In this document: piece after piece, positions 7,590 through 16,842 of the stretch
How positions within the stretch are numbered: the first letter of the stretch is position 1
How the letters are laid out: each line of letters opens with the position of its first letter
From: Exiguobacterium sp. s146
GTDB lineage: Bacteria; Bacillota; Bacilli; Exiguobacteriales; Exiguobacteriaceae
DNA length: 64,000 nt
Reading direction: 5' to 3'
Assembly (NCBI RefSeq): GCF_018618415.1
Contig: NZ_JACSMA010000004.1
Span: 62,001-126,000 of the forward strand
Position numbers and translations under genes: made by a program
Notes under the pieces: model-generated
Databases searched by the model: none
What the model was told of the DNA's origin: nothing
The model's input: only the letters and a program-made list of their open reading frames with translations

Positions 7590-8564
7590 TTGAATCAAAC
7601 AACAATCACAACGGGACGTGTCACAGCACAGTTCCAACATATGTACACGGTCACGACCGATAATGCAGCCTACACGTGTAGCGTCACTGGGAAATTTCGG
7701 CACGAGGCCGAAAGTGAGCGCGATTATCCGGTCATCGGTGACTTCGTCGAGTTCACCGTTCGTGAACACGGTCAAGGCGTGATTCGACGTCTCCTTGAGC
7801 GGCGCACTGTCCTATCACGGGCAGCGGCCGGCAACGAGACGCGTGAACAGCTGATCTGCGCGAACGTCGACTTCATCTTGATCACGATGGCATGCGGGCA
7901 CGACTTCAATCTGCGCCGGCTCGAGCGCTATTCGCTCGCCGCGTGGGAAACCGGCGCCACGCCGCTCATCGTCTTGACGAAATCGGACCAAGTCGACAAC
8001 GCGGATGCACTCGTCGACGAACTCACGTTGACAGTGCCTGGCGTCGACGTCTTCCCTGTCAGTTCAGTCACTGGGGACGGCGTTGAAGCGTTGCGAGCCG
8101 CACTGTCGAGCGGAAGCACGATCGTCCTCGTCGGATCGTCCGGTGTCGGGAAATCGACGCTGACGAACGCGCTCGCCGGGACGGACGTCGCCGAGACGCA
8201 GGCCGTCCGCGAGAGCGATGAGCGCGGCAAGCACACGACGACCCATCGGGAACTGTTCCAAATCGACGACTTGTTCGTCATCGATACACCCGGAATGCGT
8301 GAATTCGGTCTTTGGGACGGGGCCGATCACCTCGACGAGACGTTTCGGGATATCGAGGCGCTCGCCGAGACGTGTCGGTTCCGGGACTGTTCGCACGGCA
8401 ATGAACCGGGATGCGCCGTCCGAGGCGCCATCACAGTCGGAACGCTCGACGCGAAACGCTATCAAAGCTTCGTCAAACTCGAGCGTGAGCTCCGCTATGC
8501 CGAGAAACGGCAAGCGGAAGCGGCACGTCTCGCCGAGAAGAAGAAACGAAAAACAAAAGCATGA
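7590..8564 (+). CDS. rsgA: Ribosome small-subunit GTPase, RsgA paralogue
   Basis: Circularly permuted GTPase that checks late 30S ribosome maturation. From the TTG at 7590 it is 324 residues: an OB-like N-terminal domain, TKSD (130-133) ahead of the P loop GSSGVGKST (182-190), DTPG (232-235), and a C-terminal zinc knuckle (C262, C267, H269, C275). The TTG is chosen because GAGGAGG lies seven bases upstream and similarity to the family begins there; upstream codons look non-coding. Motif wording (RLERYSLAAWE) resembles the second, longer RsgA paralogue of some Bacillales rather than the one beside prkC. A terminator follows. Confidence 0.9.
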   Translation: MNQTTITTGRVTAQFQHMYTVTTDNAAYTCSVTGKFRHEAESERDYPVIGDFVEFTVREHGQGVIRRLLERRTVLSRAAAGNETREQLICANVDFILITMACGHDFNLRRLERYSLAAWETGATPLIVLTKSDQVDNADALVDELTLTVPGVDVFPVSSVTGDGVEALRAALSSGSTIVLVGSSGVGKSTLTNALAGTDVAETQAVRESDERGKHTTTHRELFQIDDLFVIDTPGMREFGLWDGADHLDETFRDIEALAETCRFRDCSHGNEPGCAVRGAITVGTLDAKRYQSFVKLERELRYAEKRQAEAARLAEKKKRKTKA

Positions 8565-8570
8565 ACACGA

Positions 8571-8603
8571 GGGAGTCACGGAAACAGCCGTGTCTCCCTT
8601 TTT
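8571..8603 (+). terminator. rsgA terminator
   Basis: GGGAG-T-CACGG pairs with CCGTG-T-CTCCC over an AAACAG loop and is followed by five T. Confidence 0.85.
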
Positions 8604-8770
8604 ACACCGCATCATTTAGCACCATCTCCTATCACCAGTCCTTCTTTTGTGAACAATCGTTCAGAAATAGTTCGCCTAAATGCAGGTAAAACCCTCGAAA
8701 GTAAGCGGTTTCTCCGTTACAATGGACTCGTATTATCACAGATAAAATCGCTAGATATAGGGAGAGACTT

Positions 8771-9997
8771 ATGAAAACATTGAACGAACGCGCACTCGAG
8801 ATGCACGCCATGCACCACGGAAAATTGGAAACGACACCGAAAGTCGACGTCGACACGAAAGAAGCGCTCAGTCTCGCTTATTCACCAGGTGTCGCCGAAC
8901 CGTGCCGCCGCATCGCTGAAGATAAAGAACTGTCTTACGACTATACACTCCGTGCCAACACGGTCGCCGTCGTCTCGGACGGAAGTGCCGTCCTCGGCCT
9001 CGGCAATATCGGTCCAGAGGCCGCGCTCCCGGTCATGGAAGGGAAAGCCGTCTTGTTCAAAAGCTTTGCCGGGGTCGATGCGTTCCCCATCTGTCTCGAC
9101 ACGCATAACGTCGACGAGATCGTCCGGACGGTCGAATTGCTTGCGCCGACGTTCGGTGCCGTTAACTTAGAAGACATCAAGGCGCCCGAATGTTTCGAGA
9201 TCGAGGCGCGCCTGAAACAGACGCTCCCGATTCCTGTCTTCCATGACGACCAACACGGGACAGCCATCGTCGTCTTGGCCGGTCTCGTCAACGCGTTGCG
9301 TCTCGTCGATAAGACGATGCCTGAACTCCGTGTCGTCATGAACGGTGCCGGGGCCGCCGGCATTGCCATCGCCAAATTATTGAAGCGTTTCGGCGTCGAA
9401 GATCTCGTCATCTGTGATACAAAAGGCGCGATTTATGAAGGACGCGTCGAAGGGATGAACCCGTTCAAAGATCAAATCGCTAAAGCGACGAACCGGAAGC
9501 AACACGAAGGGTCGCTCGCCGACGTGCTTCAAGGGGCCGACGTCTTTATCGGTGTCTCGGCGGCTGGTGCCGTCACGGAAGACATGGTCCGCTCGATGGC
9601 CGTCGACCCGGTTATCTTCGCCCTCGCGAACCCGATTCCGGAGATTATGCCGGACCTCGCGACAAACGCCGGGGCGCGTGTCGTCGCGACCGGCCGTTCC
9701 GATTTCGCCAACCAAGTGAACAACGTCCTCGCTTTCCCAGGCATTTTCCGGGGCGCACTTGACGTTCGCGCCAGCGAAATCAATGAGGAGATGAAGGAAG
9801 CCGCTGTTCACGCGATTGCCGACTTGTTGACCGAGGAAGATTTGGCGAACGGCGTCGTCATCCCGAGCCCGTTCGATGAACGCATCGCACCGGCCGTGGC
9901 AGTTGCGGTCGCCAAAGCCGCCGTCGAGACCGGCGTCGCCAAACGTCCGCTCGATGAAGCCGCCATCCGCCAGCATGTGAGTCAAAAACATCTGTAA
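8771..9997 (+). CDS. Malic enzyme (YtsJ-like)
   Basis: Oxidatively decarboxylates malate to pyruvate with NAD(P)+. The 408-residue length fits the short bacterial class. Visible are the catalytic tyrosine/SPG motif SLAYSPGVAEPC (about 34-45), VSDGSAVLGLGNIG, the metal-binding FHDDQHGT, and the nucleotide fold MNGAGAAGIAIA; the C-terminal half has FALANPIPEI. AGGGAGAG precedes the ATG. Cofactor preference (NAD or NADP) cannot be read from the sequence. It converges on pflA with a shared terminator, tying it loosely to pyruvate metabolism. Confidence 0.92.
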   Translation: MKTLNERALEMHAMHHGKLETTPKVDVDTKEALSLAYSPGVAEPCRRIAEDKELSYDYTLRANTVAVVSDGSAVLGLGNIGPEAALPVMEGKAVLFKSFAGVDAFPICLDTHNVDEIVRTVELLAPTFGAVNLEDIKAPECFEIEARLKQTLPIPVFHDDQHGTAIVVLAGLVNALRLVDKTMPELRVVMNGAGAAGIAIAKLLKRFGVEDLVICDTKGAIYEGRVEGMNPFKDQIAKATNRKQHEGSLADVLQGADVFIGVSAAGAVTEDMVRSMAVDPVIFALANPIPEIMPDLATNAGARVVATGRSDFANQVNNVLAFPGIFRGALDVRASEINEEMKEAAVHAIADLLTEEDLANGVVIPSPFDERIAPAVAVAVAKAAVETGVAKRPLDEAAIRQHVSQKHL

Positions 9998-10000
9998 TCC

Positions 10001-10037
10001 AAAAACTGCGCAGACCAATAAGGTCTGCGCAGTTTTT
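10001..10037. terminator. Bidirectional terminator between malic enzyme and pflA
   Basis: AAAAACTGCGCAGACC pairs perfectly with GGTCTGCGCAGTTTTT over a five-base loop; pflA's stop codon starts at its edge. Confidence 0.95.
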
Positions 10038-10754
10038 TTAGACGGTTCCTTGCAAGATCCCTTCCGCCCATTCGACTTCTTCCGTCGTCGGTGGTTTGAT
10101 CCCTTTGAGCGGATAGTCGAGCCCGAGCGCCTCCCATTTATAGACGCCCATCTCATGGTACGGCAAGATTTCGACTTTCTCGACGTGGTCGAGCTTTTGA
10201 ATGAACGCTGCCGTGCGACGCAGCGCCCCTTCATCGAGTGTCCATTCCGGGACGAGGACGTGGCGAATCCACATTTTCGTTCCGCGCTCGGATAAGTGTT
10301 CAGCGAGCGCGAGCGTGTTGACGTTGCTGCGTCCTGTTAGTTTCTTACACATCTCATCGTCGATATGTTTAATATCAAGCAACACGAGATCGGTATGGTC
10401 TAAAATGGCATCCAAGTTAGGGGGACGGAGTGCACCCGACGTGTCGAGTGTCGTATGGAGCCCGTGTTTCTTCGCTTCACGCAACAACGCCTCTAAAAAC
10501 TCTGGCTGCGCGAGCGGATCGCCCCCAGAAATCGTGATGCCGCCTTTTGACGCTTCCATGAACGGACGATAGCTGAGCGCTTCCTGAATGACGTCCTCGG
10601 CCGAACGATGGTTATTCTTTTTGAAATCCCACGTGTCAGCATTATGGCAATACAAGCAACGAAGCGCACAACCTTGTAAAAAGACGATAAAACGAATTCC
10701 CGGGCCGTCAACGGTTCCAAACGATTCGACCGAGTGTACATATCCCATTGTCAT
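10038..10754 (-). CDS. pflA: Pyruvate formate-lyase activating enzyme
   Basis: Radical SAM enzyme that installs the glycyl radical on PflB under anaerobic conditions. The 238-residue protein carries the [4Fe-4S] motif C29-x3-C33-x2-C36 (GCALRCLYCHNAD), followed by GGITISGGDPL for SAM binding. GGAGG is eight bases before the ATG. It follows pflB by 56 bases, a gap that contains a GC-rich stem (10778-10799); co-transcription is likely. Confidence 0.95.
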   Translation of the reverse strand: MTMGYVHSVESFGTVDGPGIRFIVFLQGCALRCLYCHNADTWDFKKNNHRSAEDVIQEALSYRPFMEASKGGITISGGDPLAQPEFLEALLREAKKHGLHTTLDTSGALRPPNLDAILDHTDLVLLDIKHIDDEMCKKLTGRSNVNTLALAEHLSERGTKMWIRHVLVPEWTLDEGALRRTAAFIQKLDHVEKVEILPYHEMGVYKWEALGLDYPLKGIKPPTTEEVEWAEGILQGTV

Positions 10755-10777
10755 CGAAATGACCTCCTAACGAATGA

Positions 10778-10799
10778 GCGGCCCTCAGGTGAAGGCCGC
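10778..10799 (-). other. Intercistronic stem between pflB and pflA
   Basis: GCGGCC and GGCCGC pair over a ten-base loop with no U tract. It may stabilise the pflB 3' end or damp read-through into pflA. Confidence 0.5.
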
Positions 10800-10810
10800 C
10801 AAGCCTTTGT

Positions 10811-13057
10811 TTACAATGAACCGTGGAACGTCCGGTTGATGACGTCGATTTGTTGTTCACGTGTCAACTTGATGAAGTTGACCGCGTATCCTGAGACACG
10901 GATGGTGAGCTGTGGATATTCTTCCGGATGTTCCATCGCATCGAGTAACGTCTCACGGTTGAAGACGTTGACGTTCAAGTGATGTCCTTTATGTTCGCCG
11001 CCCATATAGCCGTCAAGCAGTGCCGCCAAGTTGAGTTCACGGGCCACTTCTTCTTTGCCGAGCGCTTTCGGGACGATCGAGAACGTGTAGGAGATGCCGT
11101 CTTGCGCGTGTTCGAACGGAAGTTTCGCGACTGACGAGAGCGACGCGGCAGCCCCTTTCGTATCACGGCCGTGCATCGGGTTCGCGCCTGGTGCGAACGG
11201 TTCGCCGGCGCGGCGTCCGTCCGGTGTGTTTCCTGTCTTCTTGCCGTAGACGACGTTTGATGTGATCGTCAACACCGATTGCGTATGGAGCGCGTCGCGG
11301 TACGTTTTATGCTTGCGCACTTTTTCCATGAACGACTCGACGAGCTCGACAGCGATTGCATCGACACGGTCGTCGTTGTTGCCGAATTTAGGGAAGTCGC
11401 CTTCCGTCTCAAAATCGACGGCGATGCCTTGATCGTTGCGGATTGGTTTCACGGTCGCGTATTTGATAGCTGACAGGCTGTCCGCTGTGACCGAAAGGCC
11501 GGCGATGCCGCATGCCATCGTCCGTAAAATTTCAGGGTCGTGAAGCGCCATCTCAATCCGTTCATACGCATATTTGTCATGCATGAAGTGGATGACGTTG
11601 AGCGTGTTGACGTAAAGCTCGGCGAGCCAATCAAGCGTGCGATCAAAGTCGGCGTACACTTTGTCGTATGTGAGTACGTCTTCGGTGTTCATCTCCCACA
11701 CTGGTGCGATTTGATCACCGCTCTTCTCGTCGCGTCCTCCGTTCATGCTATAAAGGAGTGCTTTCGCCATGTTGGCGCGGGCACCGAAGAACTGCATCTG
11801 TTTCCCGATTTTCATCGGTGACACACAGCAGGCGATGCCGTAGTCGTCGCCGAACTCTGGAAGCATGAGGTCGTCGTTCTCATATTGGATAGCAGACGTC
11901 TCAATCGACATCTTGGCACAATATTGTTTGAAGCCTTCTGGCAATCTTGTCGACCACAGCACGGTCAAGTTCGGTTCTGGTGCTGGCCCGAGGTTTGAGA
12001 GTGAATGCAAGAAGCGGAACGAGCTCTTCGTCACGTTCGAGCGACCATCCTCGCTCATCCCACCGATTGACTCGGTCACCCACGTTGGGTCACCCGAGAA
12101 CAATTCATTATAGTCAGGTGTGCGCAAGAATTTGACGATTCGGAGCTTCATGATGAAGTGGTCGACGATTTCTTGGACGTCCGACTCGGTCAAACGACCG
12201 ACTTCAATGTCACGCTCGGCGTATACGTCAAGGAACGTCGAGACGCGTCCGAGCGACATGGCGGCCCCATTCTGTTCTTTGACGGCTGCGAGATAAGCCA
12301 AGTACACCCATTGGTACGCCTCTTGTGTGTTTTCCGCCGGACGGCCAAGGTCGAACCCGTACGCCGCACCGAGTTGTTTCAATTCTTGCATCGCCCGGAG
12401 CTGTTCCGACATTTCTTCACGCGTCCGAATATCTGCCTCGGACAAGAAGCCGCCACGGTTTGCCAAGTCTTTTTTACGTGCCGCAATCAAGAAGTCCAAC
12501 CCGTACAAGGCAACGCGACGATAGTCACCGATAATCCGTCCCCGGCCATAGGCGTCAGGAAGTCCTGTGATGATCCCTGATTTCCGTGCCGCTCGCATCT
12601 CAGGTGTGTACGCATCGAAGACACCTTGGTTGTGCGTTTTGCGAATTTCCGAATAAATCTTTGTGATTTCAGGGTTCGGCTCAAAGCCATACGATTCTAG
12701 TGCAGCGTCGACCATCCGAATACCACCGTTTGGATGGATTGAACGTTTGAACGGCTCATCCGTTTGAACGCCGACTACTTTCTCGAGTTCTTTATTTAAG
12801 TATCCAGGACCGTGCGAGACGATCGTCGACGGATTGTTTTGATCGACCGCCCAAACACCCCCGCGCTCCCGCTCTTCTTTCGTCAATTCCATCACTTGCG
12901 CCCAAAGCTGATTCGTCGCTTCGGTCGGCCCCGCTAAGAACGAATCGTTCCCGGTGTACTCGTGTCGGTTTAAACGGATAAACTCACCGACGTTCACTTC
13001 ACTCGTCCACTGCCCAGGAACAAATCCTGACCAGGCTGATTTAATTTCGGTTGCCAT
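10811..13057 (-). CDS. pflB: Formate acetyltransferase (pyruvate formate-lyase)
   Basis: Cleaves pyruvate with CoA to acetyl-CoA and formate in anaerobic sugar fermentation. The 748 residues match full-length PflB. Catalytic cysteines C410-C411 lie in GIACCVSPM, and the radical glycine is G723 in RVSGYAV near the C-terminus. GGAGTG precedes the ATG. It heads the pflBA operon; its upstream region holds Rex-like, cre and Fnr-like sites, consistent with redox, carbon and oxygen control. Confidence 0.97.
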   Translation of the reverse strand: MATEIKSAWSGFVPGQWTSEVNVGEFIRLNRHEYTGNDSFLAGPTEATNQLWAQVMELTKEERERGGVWAVDQNNPSTIVSHGPGYLNKELEKVVGVQTDEPFKRSIHPNGGIRMVDAALESYGFEPNPEITKIYSEIRKTHNQGVFDAYTPEMRAARKSGIITGLPDAYGRGRIIGDYRRVALYGLDFLIAARKKDLANRGGFLSEADIRTREEMSEQLRAMQELKQLGAAYGFDLGRPAENTQEAYQWVYLAYLAAVKEQNGAAMSLGRVSTFLDVYAERDIEVGRLTESDVQEIVDHFIMKLRIVKFLRTPDYNELFSGDPTWVTESIGGMSEDGRSNVTKSSFRFLHSLSNLGPAPEPNLTVLWSTRLPEGFKQYCAKMSIETSAIQYENDDLMLPEFGDDYGIACCVSPMKIGKQMQFFGARANMAKALLYSMNGGRDEKSGDQIAPVWEMNTEDVLTYDKVYADFDRTLDWLAELYVNTLNVIHFMHDKYAYERIEMALHDPEILRTMACGIAGLSVTADSLSAIKYATVKPIRNDQGIAVDFETEGDFPKFGNNDDRVDAIAVELVESFMEKVRKHKTYRDALHTQSVLTITSNVVYGKKTGNTPDGRRAGEPFAPGANPMHGRDTKGAAASLSSVAKLPFEHAQDGISYTFSIVPKALGKEEVARELNLAALLDGYMGGEHKGHHLNVNVFNRETLLDAMEHPEEYPQLTIRVSGYAVNFIKLTREQQIDVINRTFHGSL

Positions 13058-13143
13058 TGTGGGTCACTCCTCATAGTTGAGATAACTGCGTGTTTGCTAT
13101 ACGTTGAGTGTACGTGAAAACGTGAACATTATGTTTTACATTA

Positions 13144-13161
13144 TTGTGAAAGTTGTAACAA
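13144..13161. promoter_or_regulatory. Rex-like operator upstream of pflB
   Basis: TTGTGAAAGTTGTAACAA matches the 18-base Rex consensus TTGTGAA-N4-TTCACAA at 12 of 14 defined positions. Rex is the NADH/NAD+ sensing repressor of fermentation genes in Bacillota. No rex gene is in the window. Confidence 0.5.
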
Positions 13162-13190
13162 TCTCATGAACGTTGGCGTAAAGCCGTTTT

Positions 13191-13204
13191 TGTAAGCGCT
13201 TTAA
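13191..13204. promoter_or_regulatory. cre site (CcpA) in the pflB upstream region
   Basis: TGTAAGCGCTTTAA fits the cre consensus TGWAANCGNTNWCA with one mismatch and overlaps the -35 (TTGTAA, 13190-13195) of a plus-strand promoter whose -10 is TATACT (13212-13217). Confidence 0.55.
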
Positions 13205-13319
13205 ATTCTGTTATACTATATTTTCTTTGAACGATGAAACAGATAAATTACGTCACGACAGGATTTATCTCGATTCTGTATCATCTCAATTTGATTGTGA
13301 CGATTTATACAGTTTTTAG

Positions 13320-13335
13320 TGTGATGTATATCACG
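13320..13335. promoter_or_regulatory. Fnr box between pflB and the unknown gene
   Basis: TGTGATGTATATCACG matches TGTGA-N6-TCACA at 9 of 10 positions. On the minus strand a CACAAT sequence sits where a -10 would put the box near -40, so activation of pflB from a distal promoter is plausible; control of the plus-strand gene is also possible. Confidence 0.65.
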
Positions 13336-13417
13336 ACTCGGGGATAGAACTTGAATTTTTGCCTTACATCGGACACAATGAAGGCAGAACATTGTAGAAG
13401 AGGAAGGGGTTCTTCCC

Positions 13418-13840
13418 ATGACGTACGAATTATTGACAGCCGATCACGACTTGAAAGCCGGTGACCGCATCTCCCTTAAAGTAGAAGCGAACGGTGAACA
13501 ACGTGACGGATTTATCACAGAATTTGAAGACGCAGGTTTTTGGATTCGGTTTGACGACGATATCGAAAACGAGGATTTCATCGATTACCGCGACAATTTG
13601 CTCGCGGCGCTCATCTCGCGCCCGATTGACGTCGCAGCGACGTATCCAGAACTCGCCGCCTATGAGCGCTTGACGAAAGAATTGCAATATCGCGTGTATC
13701 AAGGATTCACCGTTGAAGGTGTTGAGGCAACGCCTGAGCAAATCGATGTGCACATCAAACTCATCGAAGACGGACAGACGTACACACAGACACTCCGCTC
13801 TTCATTCGACCAAGACACGGAACATGTTCGTTATATTTAA
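13418..13840 (+). CDS. Hypothetical protein divergent from pflB
   Basis: 140 residues, soluble, acidic, rich in short beta-like stretches. The N-terminal part (GDRISLKVEANGEQRDGFI, about 15-33) has the look of a small SH3/KOW-type barrel, and the middle is helical (AYERLTKELQYRVYQGF). Not recognised. The start ATG is preceded by AGGAAGGGG, which can fold back on the directly following TTCTTCC, so the ribosome-binding site may be partly masked. Sharing the upstream region with pflB suggests oxygen- or carbon-responsive expression. Confidence 0.7.
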   Translation: MTYELLTADHDLKAGDRISLKVEANGEQRDGFITEFEDAGFWIRFDDDIENEDFIDYRDNLLAALISRPIDVAATYPELAAYERLTKELQYRVYQGFTVEGVEATPEQIDVHIKLIEDGQTYTQTLRSSFDQDTEHVRYI

Positions 13841-13894
13841 AACGGGGAGCACTTATGCTTCCTTTGTTTTTGCCCCACGATAAGGAGAAATGAT

Positions 13895-15061
13895 ATGAAC
13901 TTTACAAAACCATTTATTAACGAAGCCTGGGATCGCCTCGGCTTCACTGAACCGATGCCGGTTCAAGCCGAAGCGTTCCCGCTTCTGTTAGACGGAAAAG
14001 ACGTCACGATCGAAGCGCCGACAGGTACCGGGAAGACTCTTGCTTATTTGTTACCCGCCATTGAAAAGATCGACGCTTCGAACGATCGGATTCAAGTCGT
14101 CATCGTCGCGCCGACGCGTGAACTCGTCATGCAGATTCAGACGGTCGCACAACGCTTCACCGAGAAAGGTGACGTCCGCATCGCCTCGTTCATCGGTGGT
14201 GTCGAGTTGAAACGTCAAATCGACCGCTTGAAGAAAAAGCCGCATTTGATTGTCGGGACACCGGGCCGACTCGTCGAGCTCATCGACAAGAAAAAATTGA
14301 AGCTTCATGAGACGCACACGATTGTCCTCGATGAAGCCGACCAAATCATCGATAGCGGTTTGACTGAGGCTGCCGAGCGCATCATCAAACACACGGCGCA
14401 CGAGCATCAAATCGCCCTCGTATCGGCGACGCTAACGGATACGCTCCAAGAATGGGCTGCCCCGTTCTTGAACGAACCAGGCCATGTGAAAATTGAACGG
14501 GCCGTAAGTGAAAAAGTGACGTACGGCTACATGTTGACGACGCGCCGCTATAAGCCAGAATTGCTTCGCCGTTTGTCACACGTCAACGGCGTCAAAGCGC
14601 TCGCTTTCATTAACAACCGCTCGTTCTTGCCGCCGCTCCGCGGCGAGCTCGACAAGATGAAAGTGAACTACCGCATGCTCGACAGCTTGAAAGGGAAACG
14701 TGAACGCGTGGAGACGCTCCGCGAGTTCCGCAAAGGCGATTATCCGCTCCTCATCACGACGGGTCTCGCCGCCCGCGGTCTCGACATCGAAGAAGTGACG
14801 CACGTCGTCCACTTCGACTTGCCGGAATCGATCGATGACTTCATTCACCGCTCGGGCCGGACGGCACGCGGCAATGCAGCCGGTACCGTGCTCTCGCTCG
14901 TGACGGAGGAAGACTTGACGCACTTGAAATCGTTCGCCCGCCAACTCGGCGTCGAATTGAAAGAACTCGAGATTTACCGTGGCGATGTCATCGAGAAACG
15001 CATCGAGGATAAACCGCCGGTCGTGAAGCGCCCTGCGAACAAACGAGGACCGCGCCGATGA
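13895..15061 (+). CDS. DEAD-box RNA helicase (YfmL-like)
   Basis: ATP-dependent RNA helicase of 388 residues with the full motif set in order: Q motif region (TEPMPVQAEAF), Walker A APTGTGKT, APTRELV, VGTPGRL, VLDEADQ, VSATL, then TTGLAARGLD and HRSGRTARG. The short C-terminus with a basic end (KRPANKRGPRR) resembles B. subtilis YfmL, linked to ribosome assembly and cold growth. AAGGAG precedes the ATG. Its stop overlaps the next gene by four bases. Confidence 0.92.
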   Translation: MNFTKPFINEAWDRLGFTEPMPVQAEAFPLLLDGKDVTIEAPTGTGKTLAYLLPAIEKIDASNDRIQVVIVAPTRELVMQIQTVAQRFTEKGDVRIASFIGGVELKRQIDRLKKKPHLIVGTPGRLVELIDKKKLKLHETHTIVLDEADQIIDSGLTEAAERIIKHTAHEHQIALVSATLTDTLQEWAAPFLNEPGHVKIERAVSEKVTYGYMLTTRRYKPELLRRLSHVNGVKALAFINNRSFLPPLRGELDKMKVNYRMLDSLKGKRERVETLREFRKGDYPLLITTGLAARGLDIEEVTHVVHFDLPESIDDFIHRSGRTARGNAAGTVLSLVTEEDLTHLKSFARQLGVELKELEIYRGDVIEKRIEDKPPVVKRPANKRGPRR

Positions 15062-15702
15062 AAAAAGACCGGAAAGTAATTCCATTCCCTTTGCTTGTAG
15101 AAGAGTCCGAATTGCTGGCCGAGCTAAAAAAGTTATATGAGCAAGCCGCGCTCGCGCGCAGCACACATTGGACAAACTATATTCAAGAAATCGCCTCGGA
15201 AGGCACGTGGCAGTTGAAAGACGCCGAGCTGTTCCGCGACCTGTTCATCGACTGGGCCGTCTTCTTCGAGACGGACGAGGACGGGATGACACCGCACGGC
15301 CGCTACTTGGCGGATCAAAAAAACGACATGTCCCCGGCCTTGTATCACGCACTACGTGGTTTGGCAGTCCCACGTTGCTCGGTGTTTGAAGTGACCGAGG
15401 ACGACGGCTTACGCGACTGGGAGACGAAAGAGACGTATCGCGTCAACCTCCCGGAAAAACGTGAGGTCGGCGACATCATGCTCGGCAAACTGCTCGACAT
15501 CCGTGGCAGCTGGCGTTTCGGATCGGCATTCCTCGCCCTTCCGGCGAAGATGGCCGGTAACGTGTCGGACCTGTATATCGACTTCACCGACGAGGTCGGT
15601 CCGGGTGCGTTCCTCGACCAGTTCCCAGAGTTCTGTGCAGAACTGATTGATATGTTGCTCGATTTAGAAGACGGGGTTATCGTCCCGAAACCATCAAAAT
15701 AA
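15058..15702 (+). CDS. Hypothetical protein coupled to the DEAD-box helicase
   Basis: 214 residues, no membrane segment, tryptophan- and acid-rich, apparently alpha/beta. Family not recognised. The ATG lies inside the helicase stop codon (ATGA) with only a weak GAGGA upstream, so translation probably depends on the helicase. That coupling suggests a shared role in RNA or ribosome metabolism, which is inference only. Confidence 0.7.
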   Translation: MKKDRKVIPFPLLVEESELLAELKKLYEQAALARSTHWTNYIQEIASEGTWQLKDAELFRDLFIDWAVFFETDEDGMTPHGRYLADQKNDMSPALYHALRGLAVPRCSVFEVTEDDGLRDWETKETYRVNLPEKREVGDIMLGKLLDIRGSWRFGSAFLALPAKMAGNVSDLYIDFTDEVGPGAFLDQFPEFCAELIDMLLDLEDGVIVPKPSK

Positions 15703-15730
15703 CCGAGAGGCGGCCGCCTCTCGGTTATTT
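15697..15730. terminator. Perfect loopless palindrome terminator
   Basis: AAATAACCGAGAGGCGG is followed directly by its reverse complement, 34 bases in all, between converging genes; it contains the stop codon of the plus-strand gene. Confidence 0.9.
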
Positions 15731-15731
15731 G

Positions 15732-16832
15732 TTAGTCCACATAATATTCTGTGTTGGACACCAACGCTTTCGCCTCTTCGTTCGTCGCTTTCACGACAGC
15801 GCTCGAGATGGCTTTTCCGTCTTGATAGACGTCGATGACGGCCCCGTCTTTCGTCGGGCGCGCGTGATACAGTTGGTCACCGACATATGACGTCGTGCCA
15901 ACCGAGCCATCGATGACTTGTCGCGTCGATTTCTTCCCCGTCTTCAAGTCGACGACGAGCTCGGTCCCATCTTCCTGCAAGGCGATCAATCGATCATCAT
16001 AGACGGTCGAATTCCACATGTCTGCGTCCGGCGTCAATTCAATCACTTGCTTCGTGTCCACATCGTATGCATAAACTCCAACTTTGTCCTGCTCGCTAAC
16101 ATATGATTCTCCGCCTTCGGTGACGGTCGTCTGTTCGGTCATGTCAACTGGGATGAATCGATTGTCAGCGGCAATCGTCGCCATATAAGGACGGAAGGCC
16201 CAAGAAGTTCCTCTTACCGTGGAAATCGCCTCGTCTCCCAGCTCCAAACTTTCCATCGTGATCTGTTTCGCGTCCTCATCGAACTTGGCGATTTTCGTTT
16301 CTGCATTTCCCCCATATCCGTTGCGATAAATGACATGTATGTTTCCATCATGAACGAACAGACCCGCCCAAGGGCTATCCATGATTTCCGCCGAACCGTT
16401 GACGTCTTTACCGAAAACGTGTTTGGTCACGTCTTCTCCGTTCAATCGGAATACGATAATCTCTTTATTGCCATTCTGACCGACCCCAATATAGCCGTCA
16501 GGTGTCCGAATCGATTGTACGAACGTTAGACCCGAGAGCTGTCGATAAAATCCGCGAACGGAAGAATCGACCTCGTCTTCATACGCCAACGCCTGTTCGA
16601 TATAACTCAAATTTGTCGTCACACGACTCCCATCGGTCGTCAAGTCAAAACGTTCCTTGTCTCCCTCTTCCGTATTGTAGTACAAGTTTATCGTCTGCTC
16701 TTCCCAAATCTCTGGATTCGACGTGACGGCCAACTCCCACTCGGCTTTTGTGTCCCGCATATCGACAGCAAACGTCCCAAGACCGATGATCACAACCGCT
16801 CCGAGCGCGGCCACATTCCACATTCGTTTCAT
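15732..16832 (-). CDS. Exported propeller-like protein of the ytr-type operon
   Basis: 366 residues beginning MKRMWNV with one N-terminal hydrophobic segment (about 4-22) acting as signal anchor; the rest would be outside the membrane. Repeated short motifs such as GYIGVGQNGNKEIIVF, HDGNIHVIYRNG, DKVGVYAYDVDTKQV and DDRLIALQEDGTEL look like blades of a beta-propeller. The start at 16832 has GAGGTG seven bases upstream; an earlier start lacks one. It overlaps nothing but follows the permease by ten bases. Not recognised as any B. subtilis Ytr protein; it could sense or scaffold for the transporter. Confidence 0.75.
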   Translation of the reverse strand: MKRMWNVAALGAVVIIGLGTFAVDMRDTKAEWELAVTSNPEIWEEQTINLYYNTEEGDKERFDLTTDGSRVTTNLSYIEQALAYEDEVDSSVRGFYRQLSGLTFVQSIRTPDGYIGVGQNGNKEIIVFRLNGEDVTKHVFGKDVNGSAEIMDSPWAGLFVHDGNIHVIYRNGYGGNAETKIAKFDEDAKQITMESLELGDEAISTVRGTSWAFRPYMATIAADNRFIPVDMTEQTTVTEGGESYVSEQDKVGVYAYDVDTKQVIELTPDADMWNSTVYDDRLIALQEDGTELVVDLKTGKKSTRQVIDGSVGTTSYVGDQLYHARPTKDGAVIDVYQDGKAISSAVVKATNEEAKALVSNTEYYVD

Positions 16833-16842
16833 ACGTTTCACC

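Larger units (their letters stand above)
13058..13417. promoter_or_regulatory. Divergent regulatory region between pflB and an unknown gene
   Basis: This 360-base gap has no convincing gene. It holds a Rex-like palindrome (13144-13161), a cre (13191-13204), a plus-strand promoter TTGTAA-16 bp-TATACT (13190-13217), and an Fnr box (13320-13335). Direct CGTGAA repeats occur near 13113-13126. Each site is listed separately. Confidence 0.6.
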
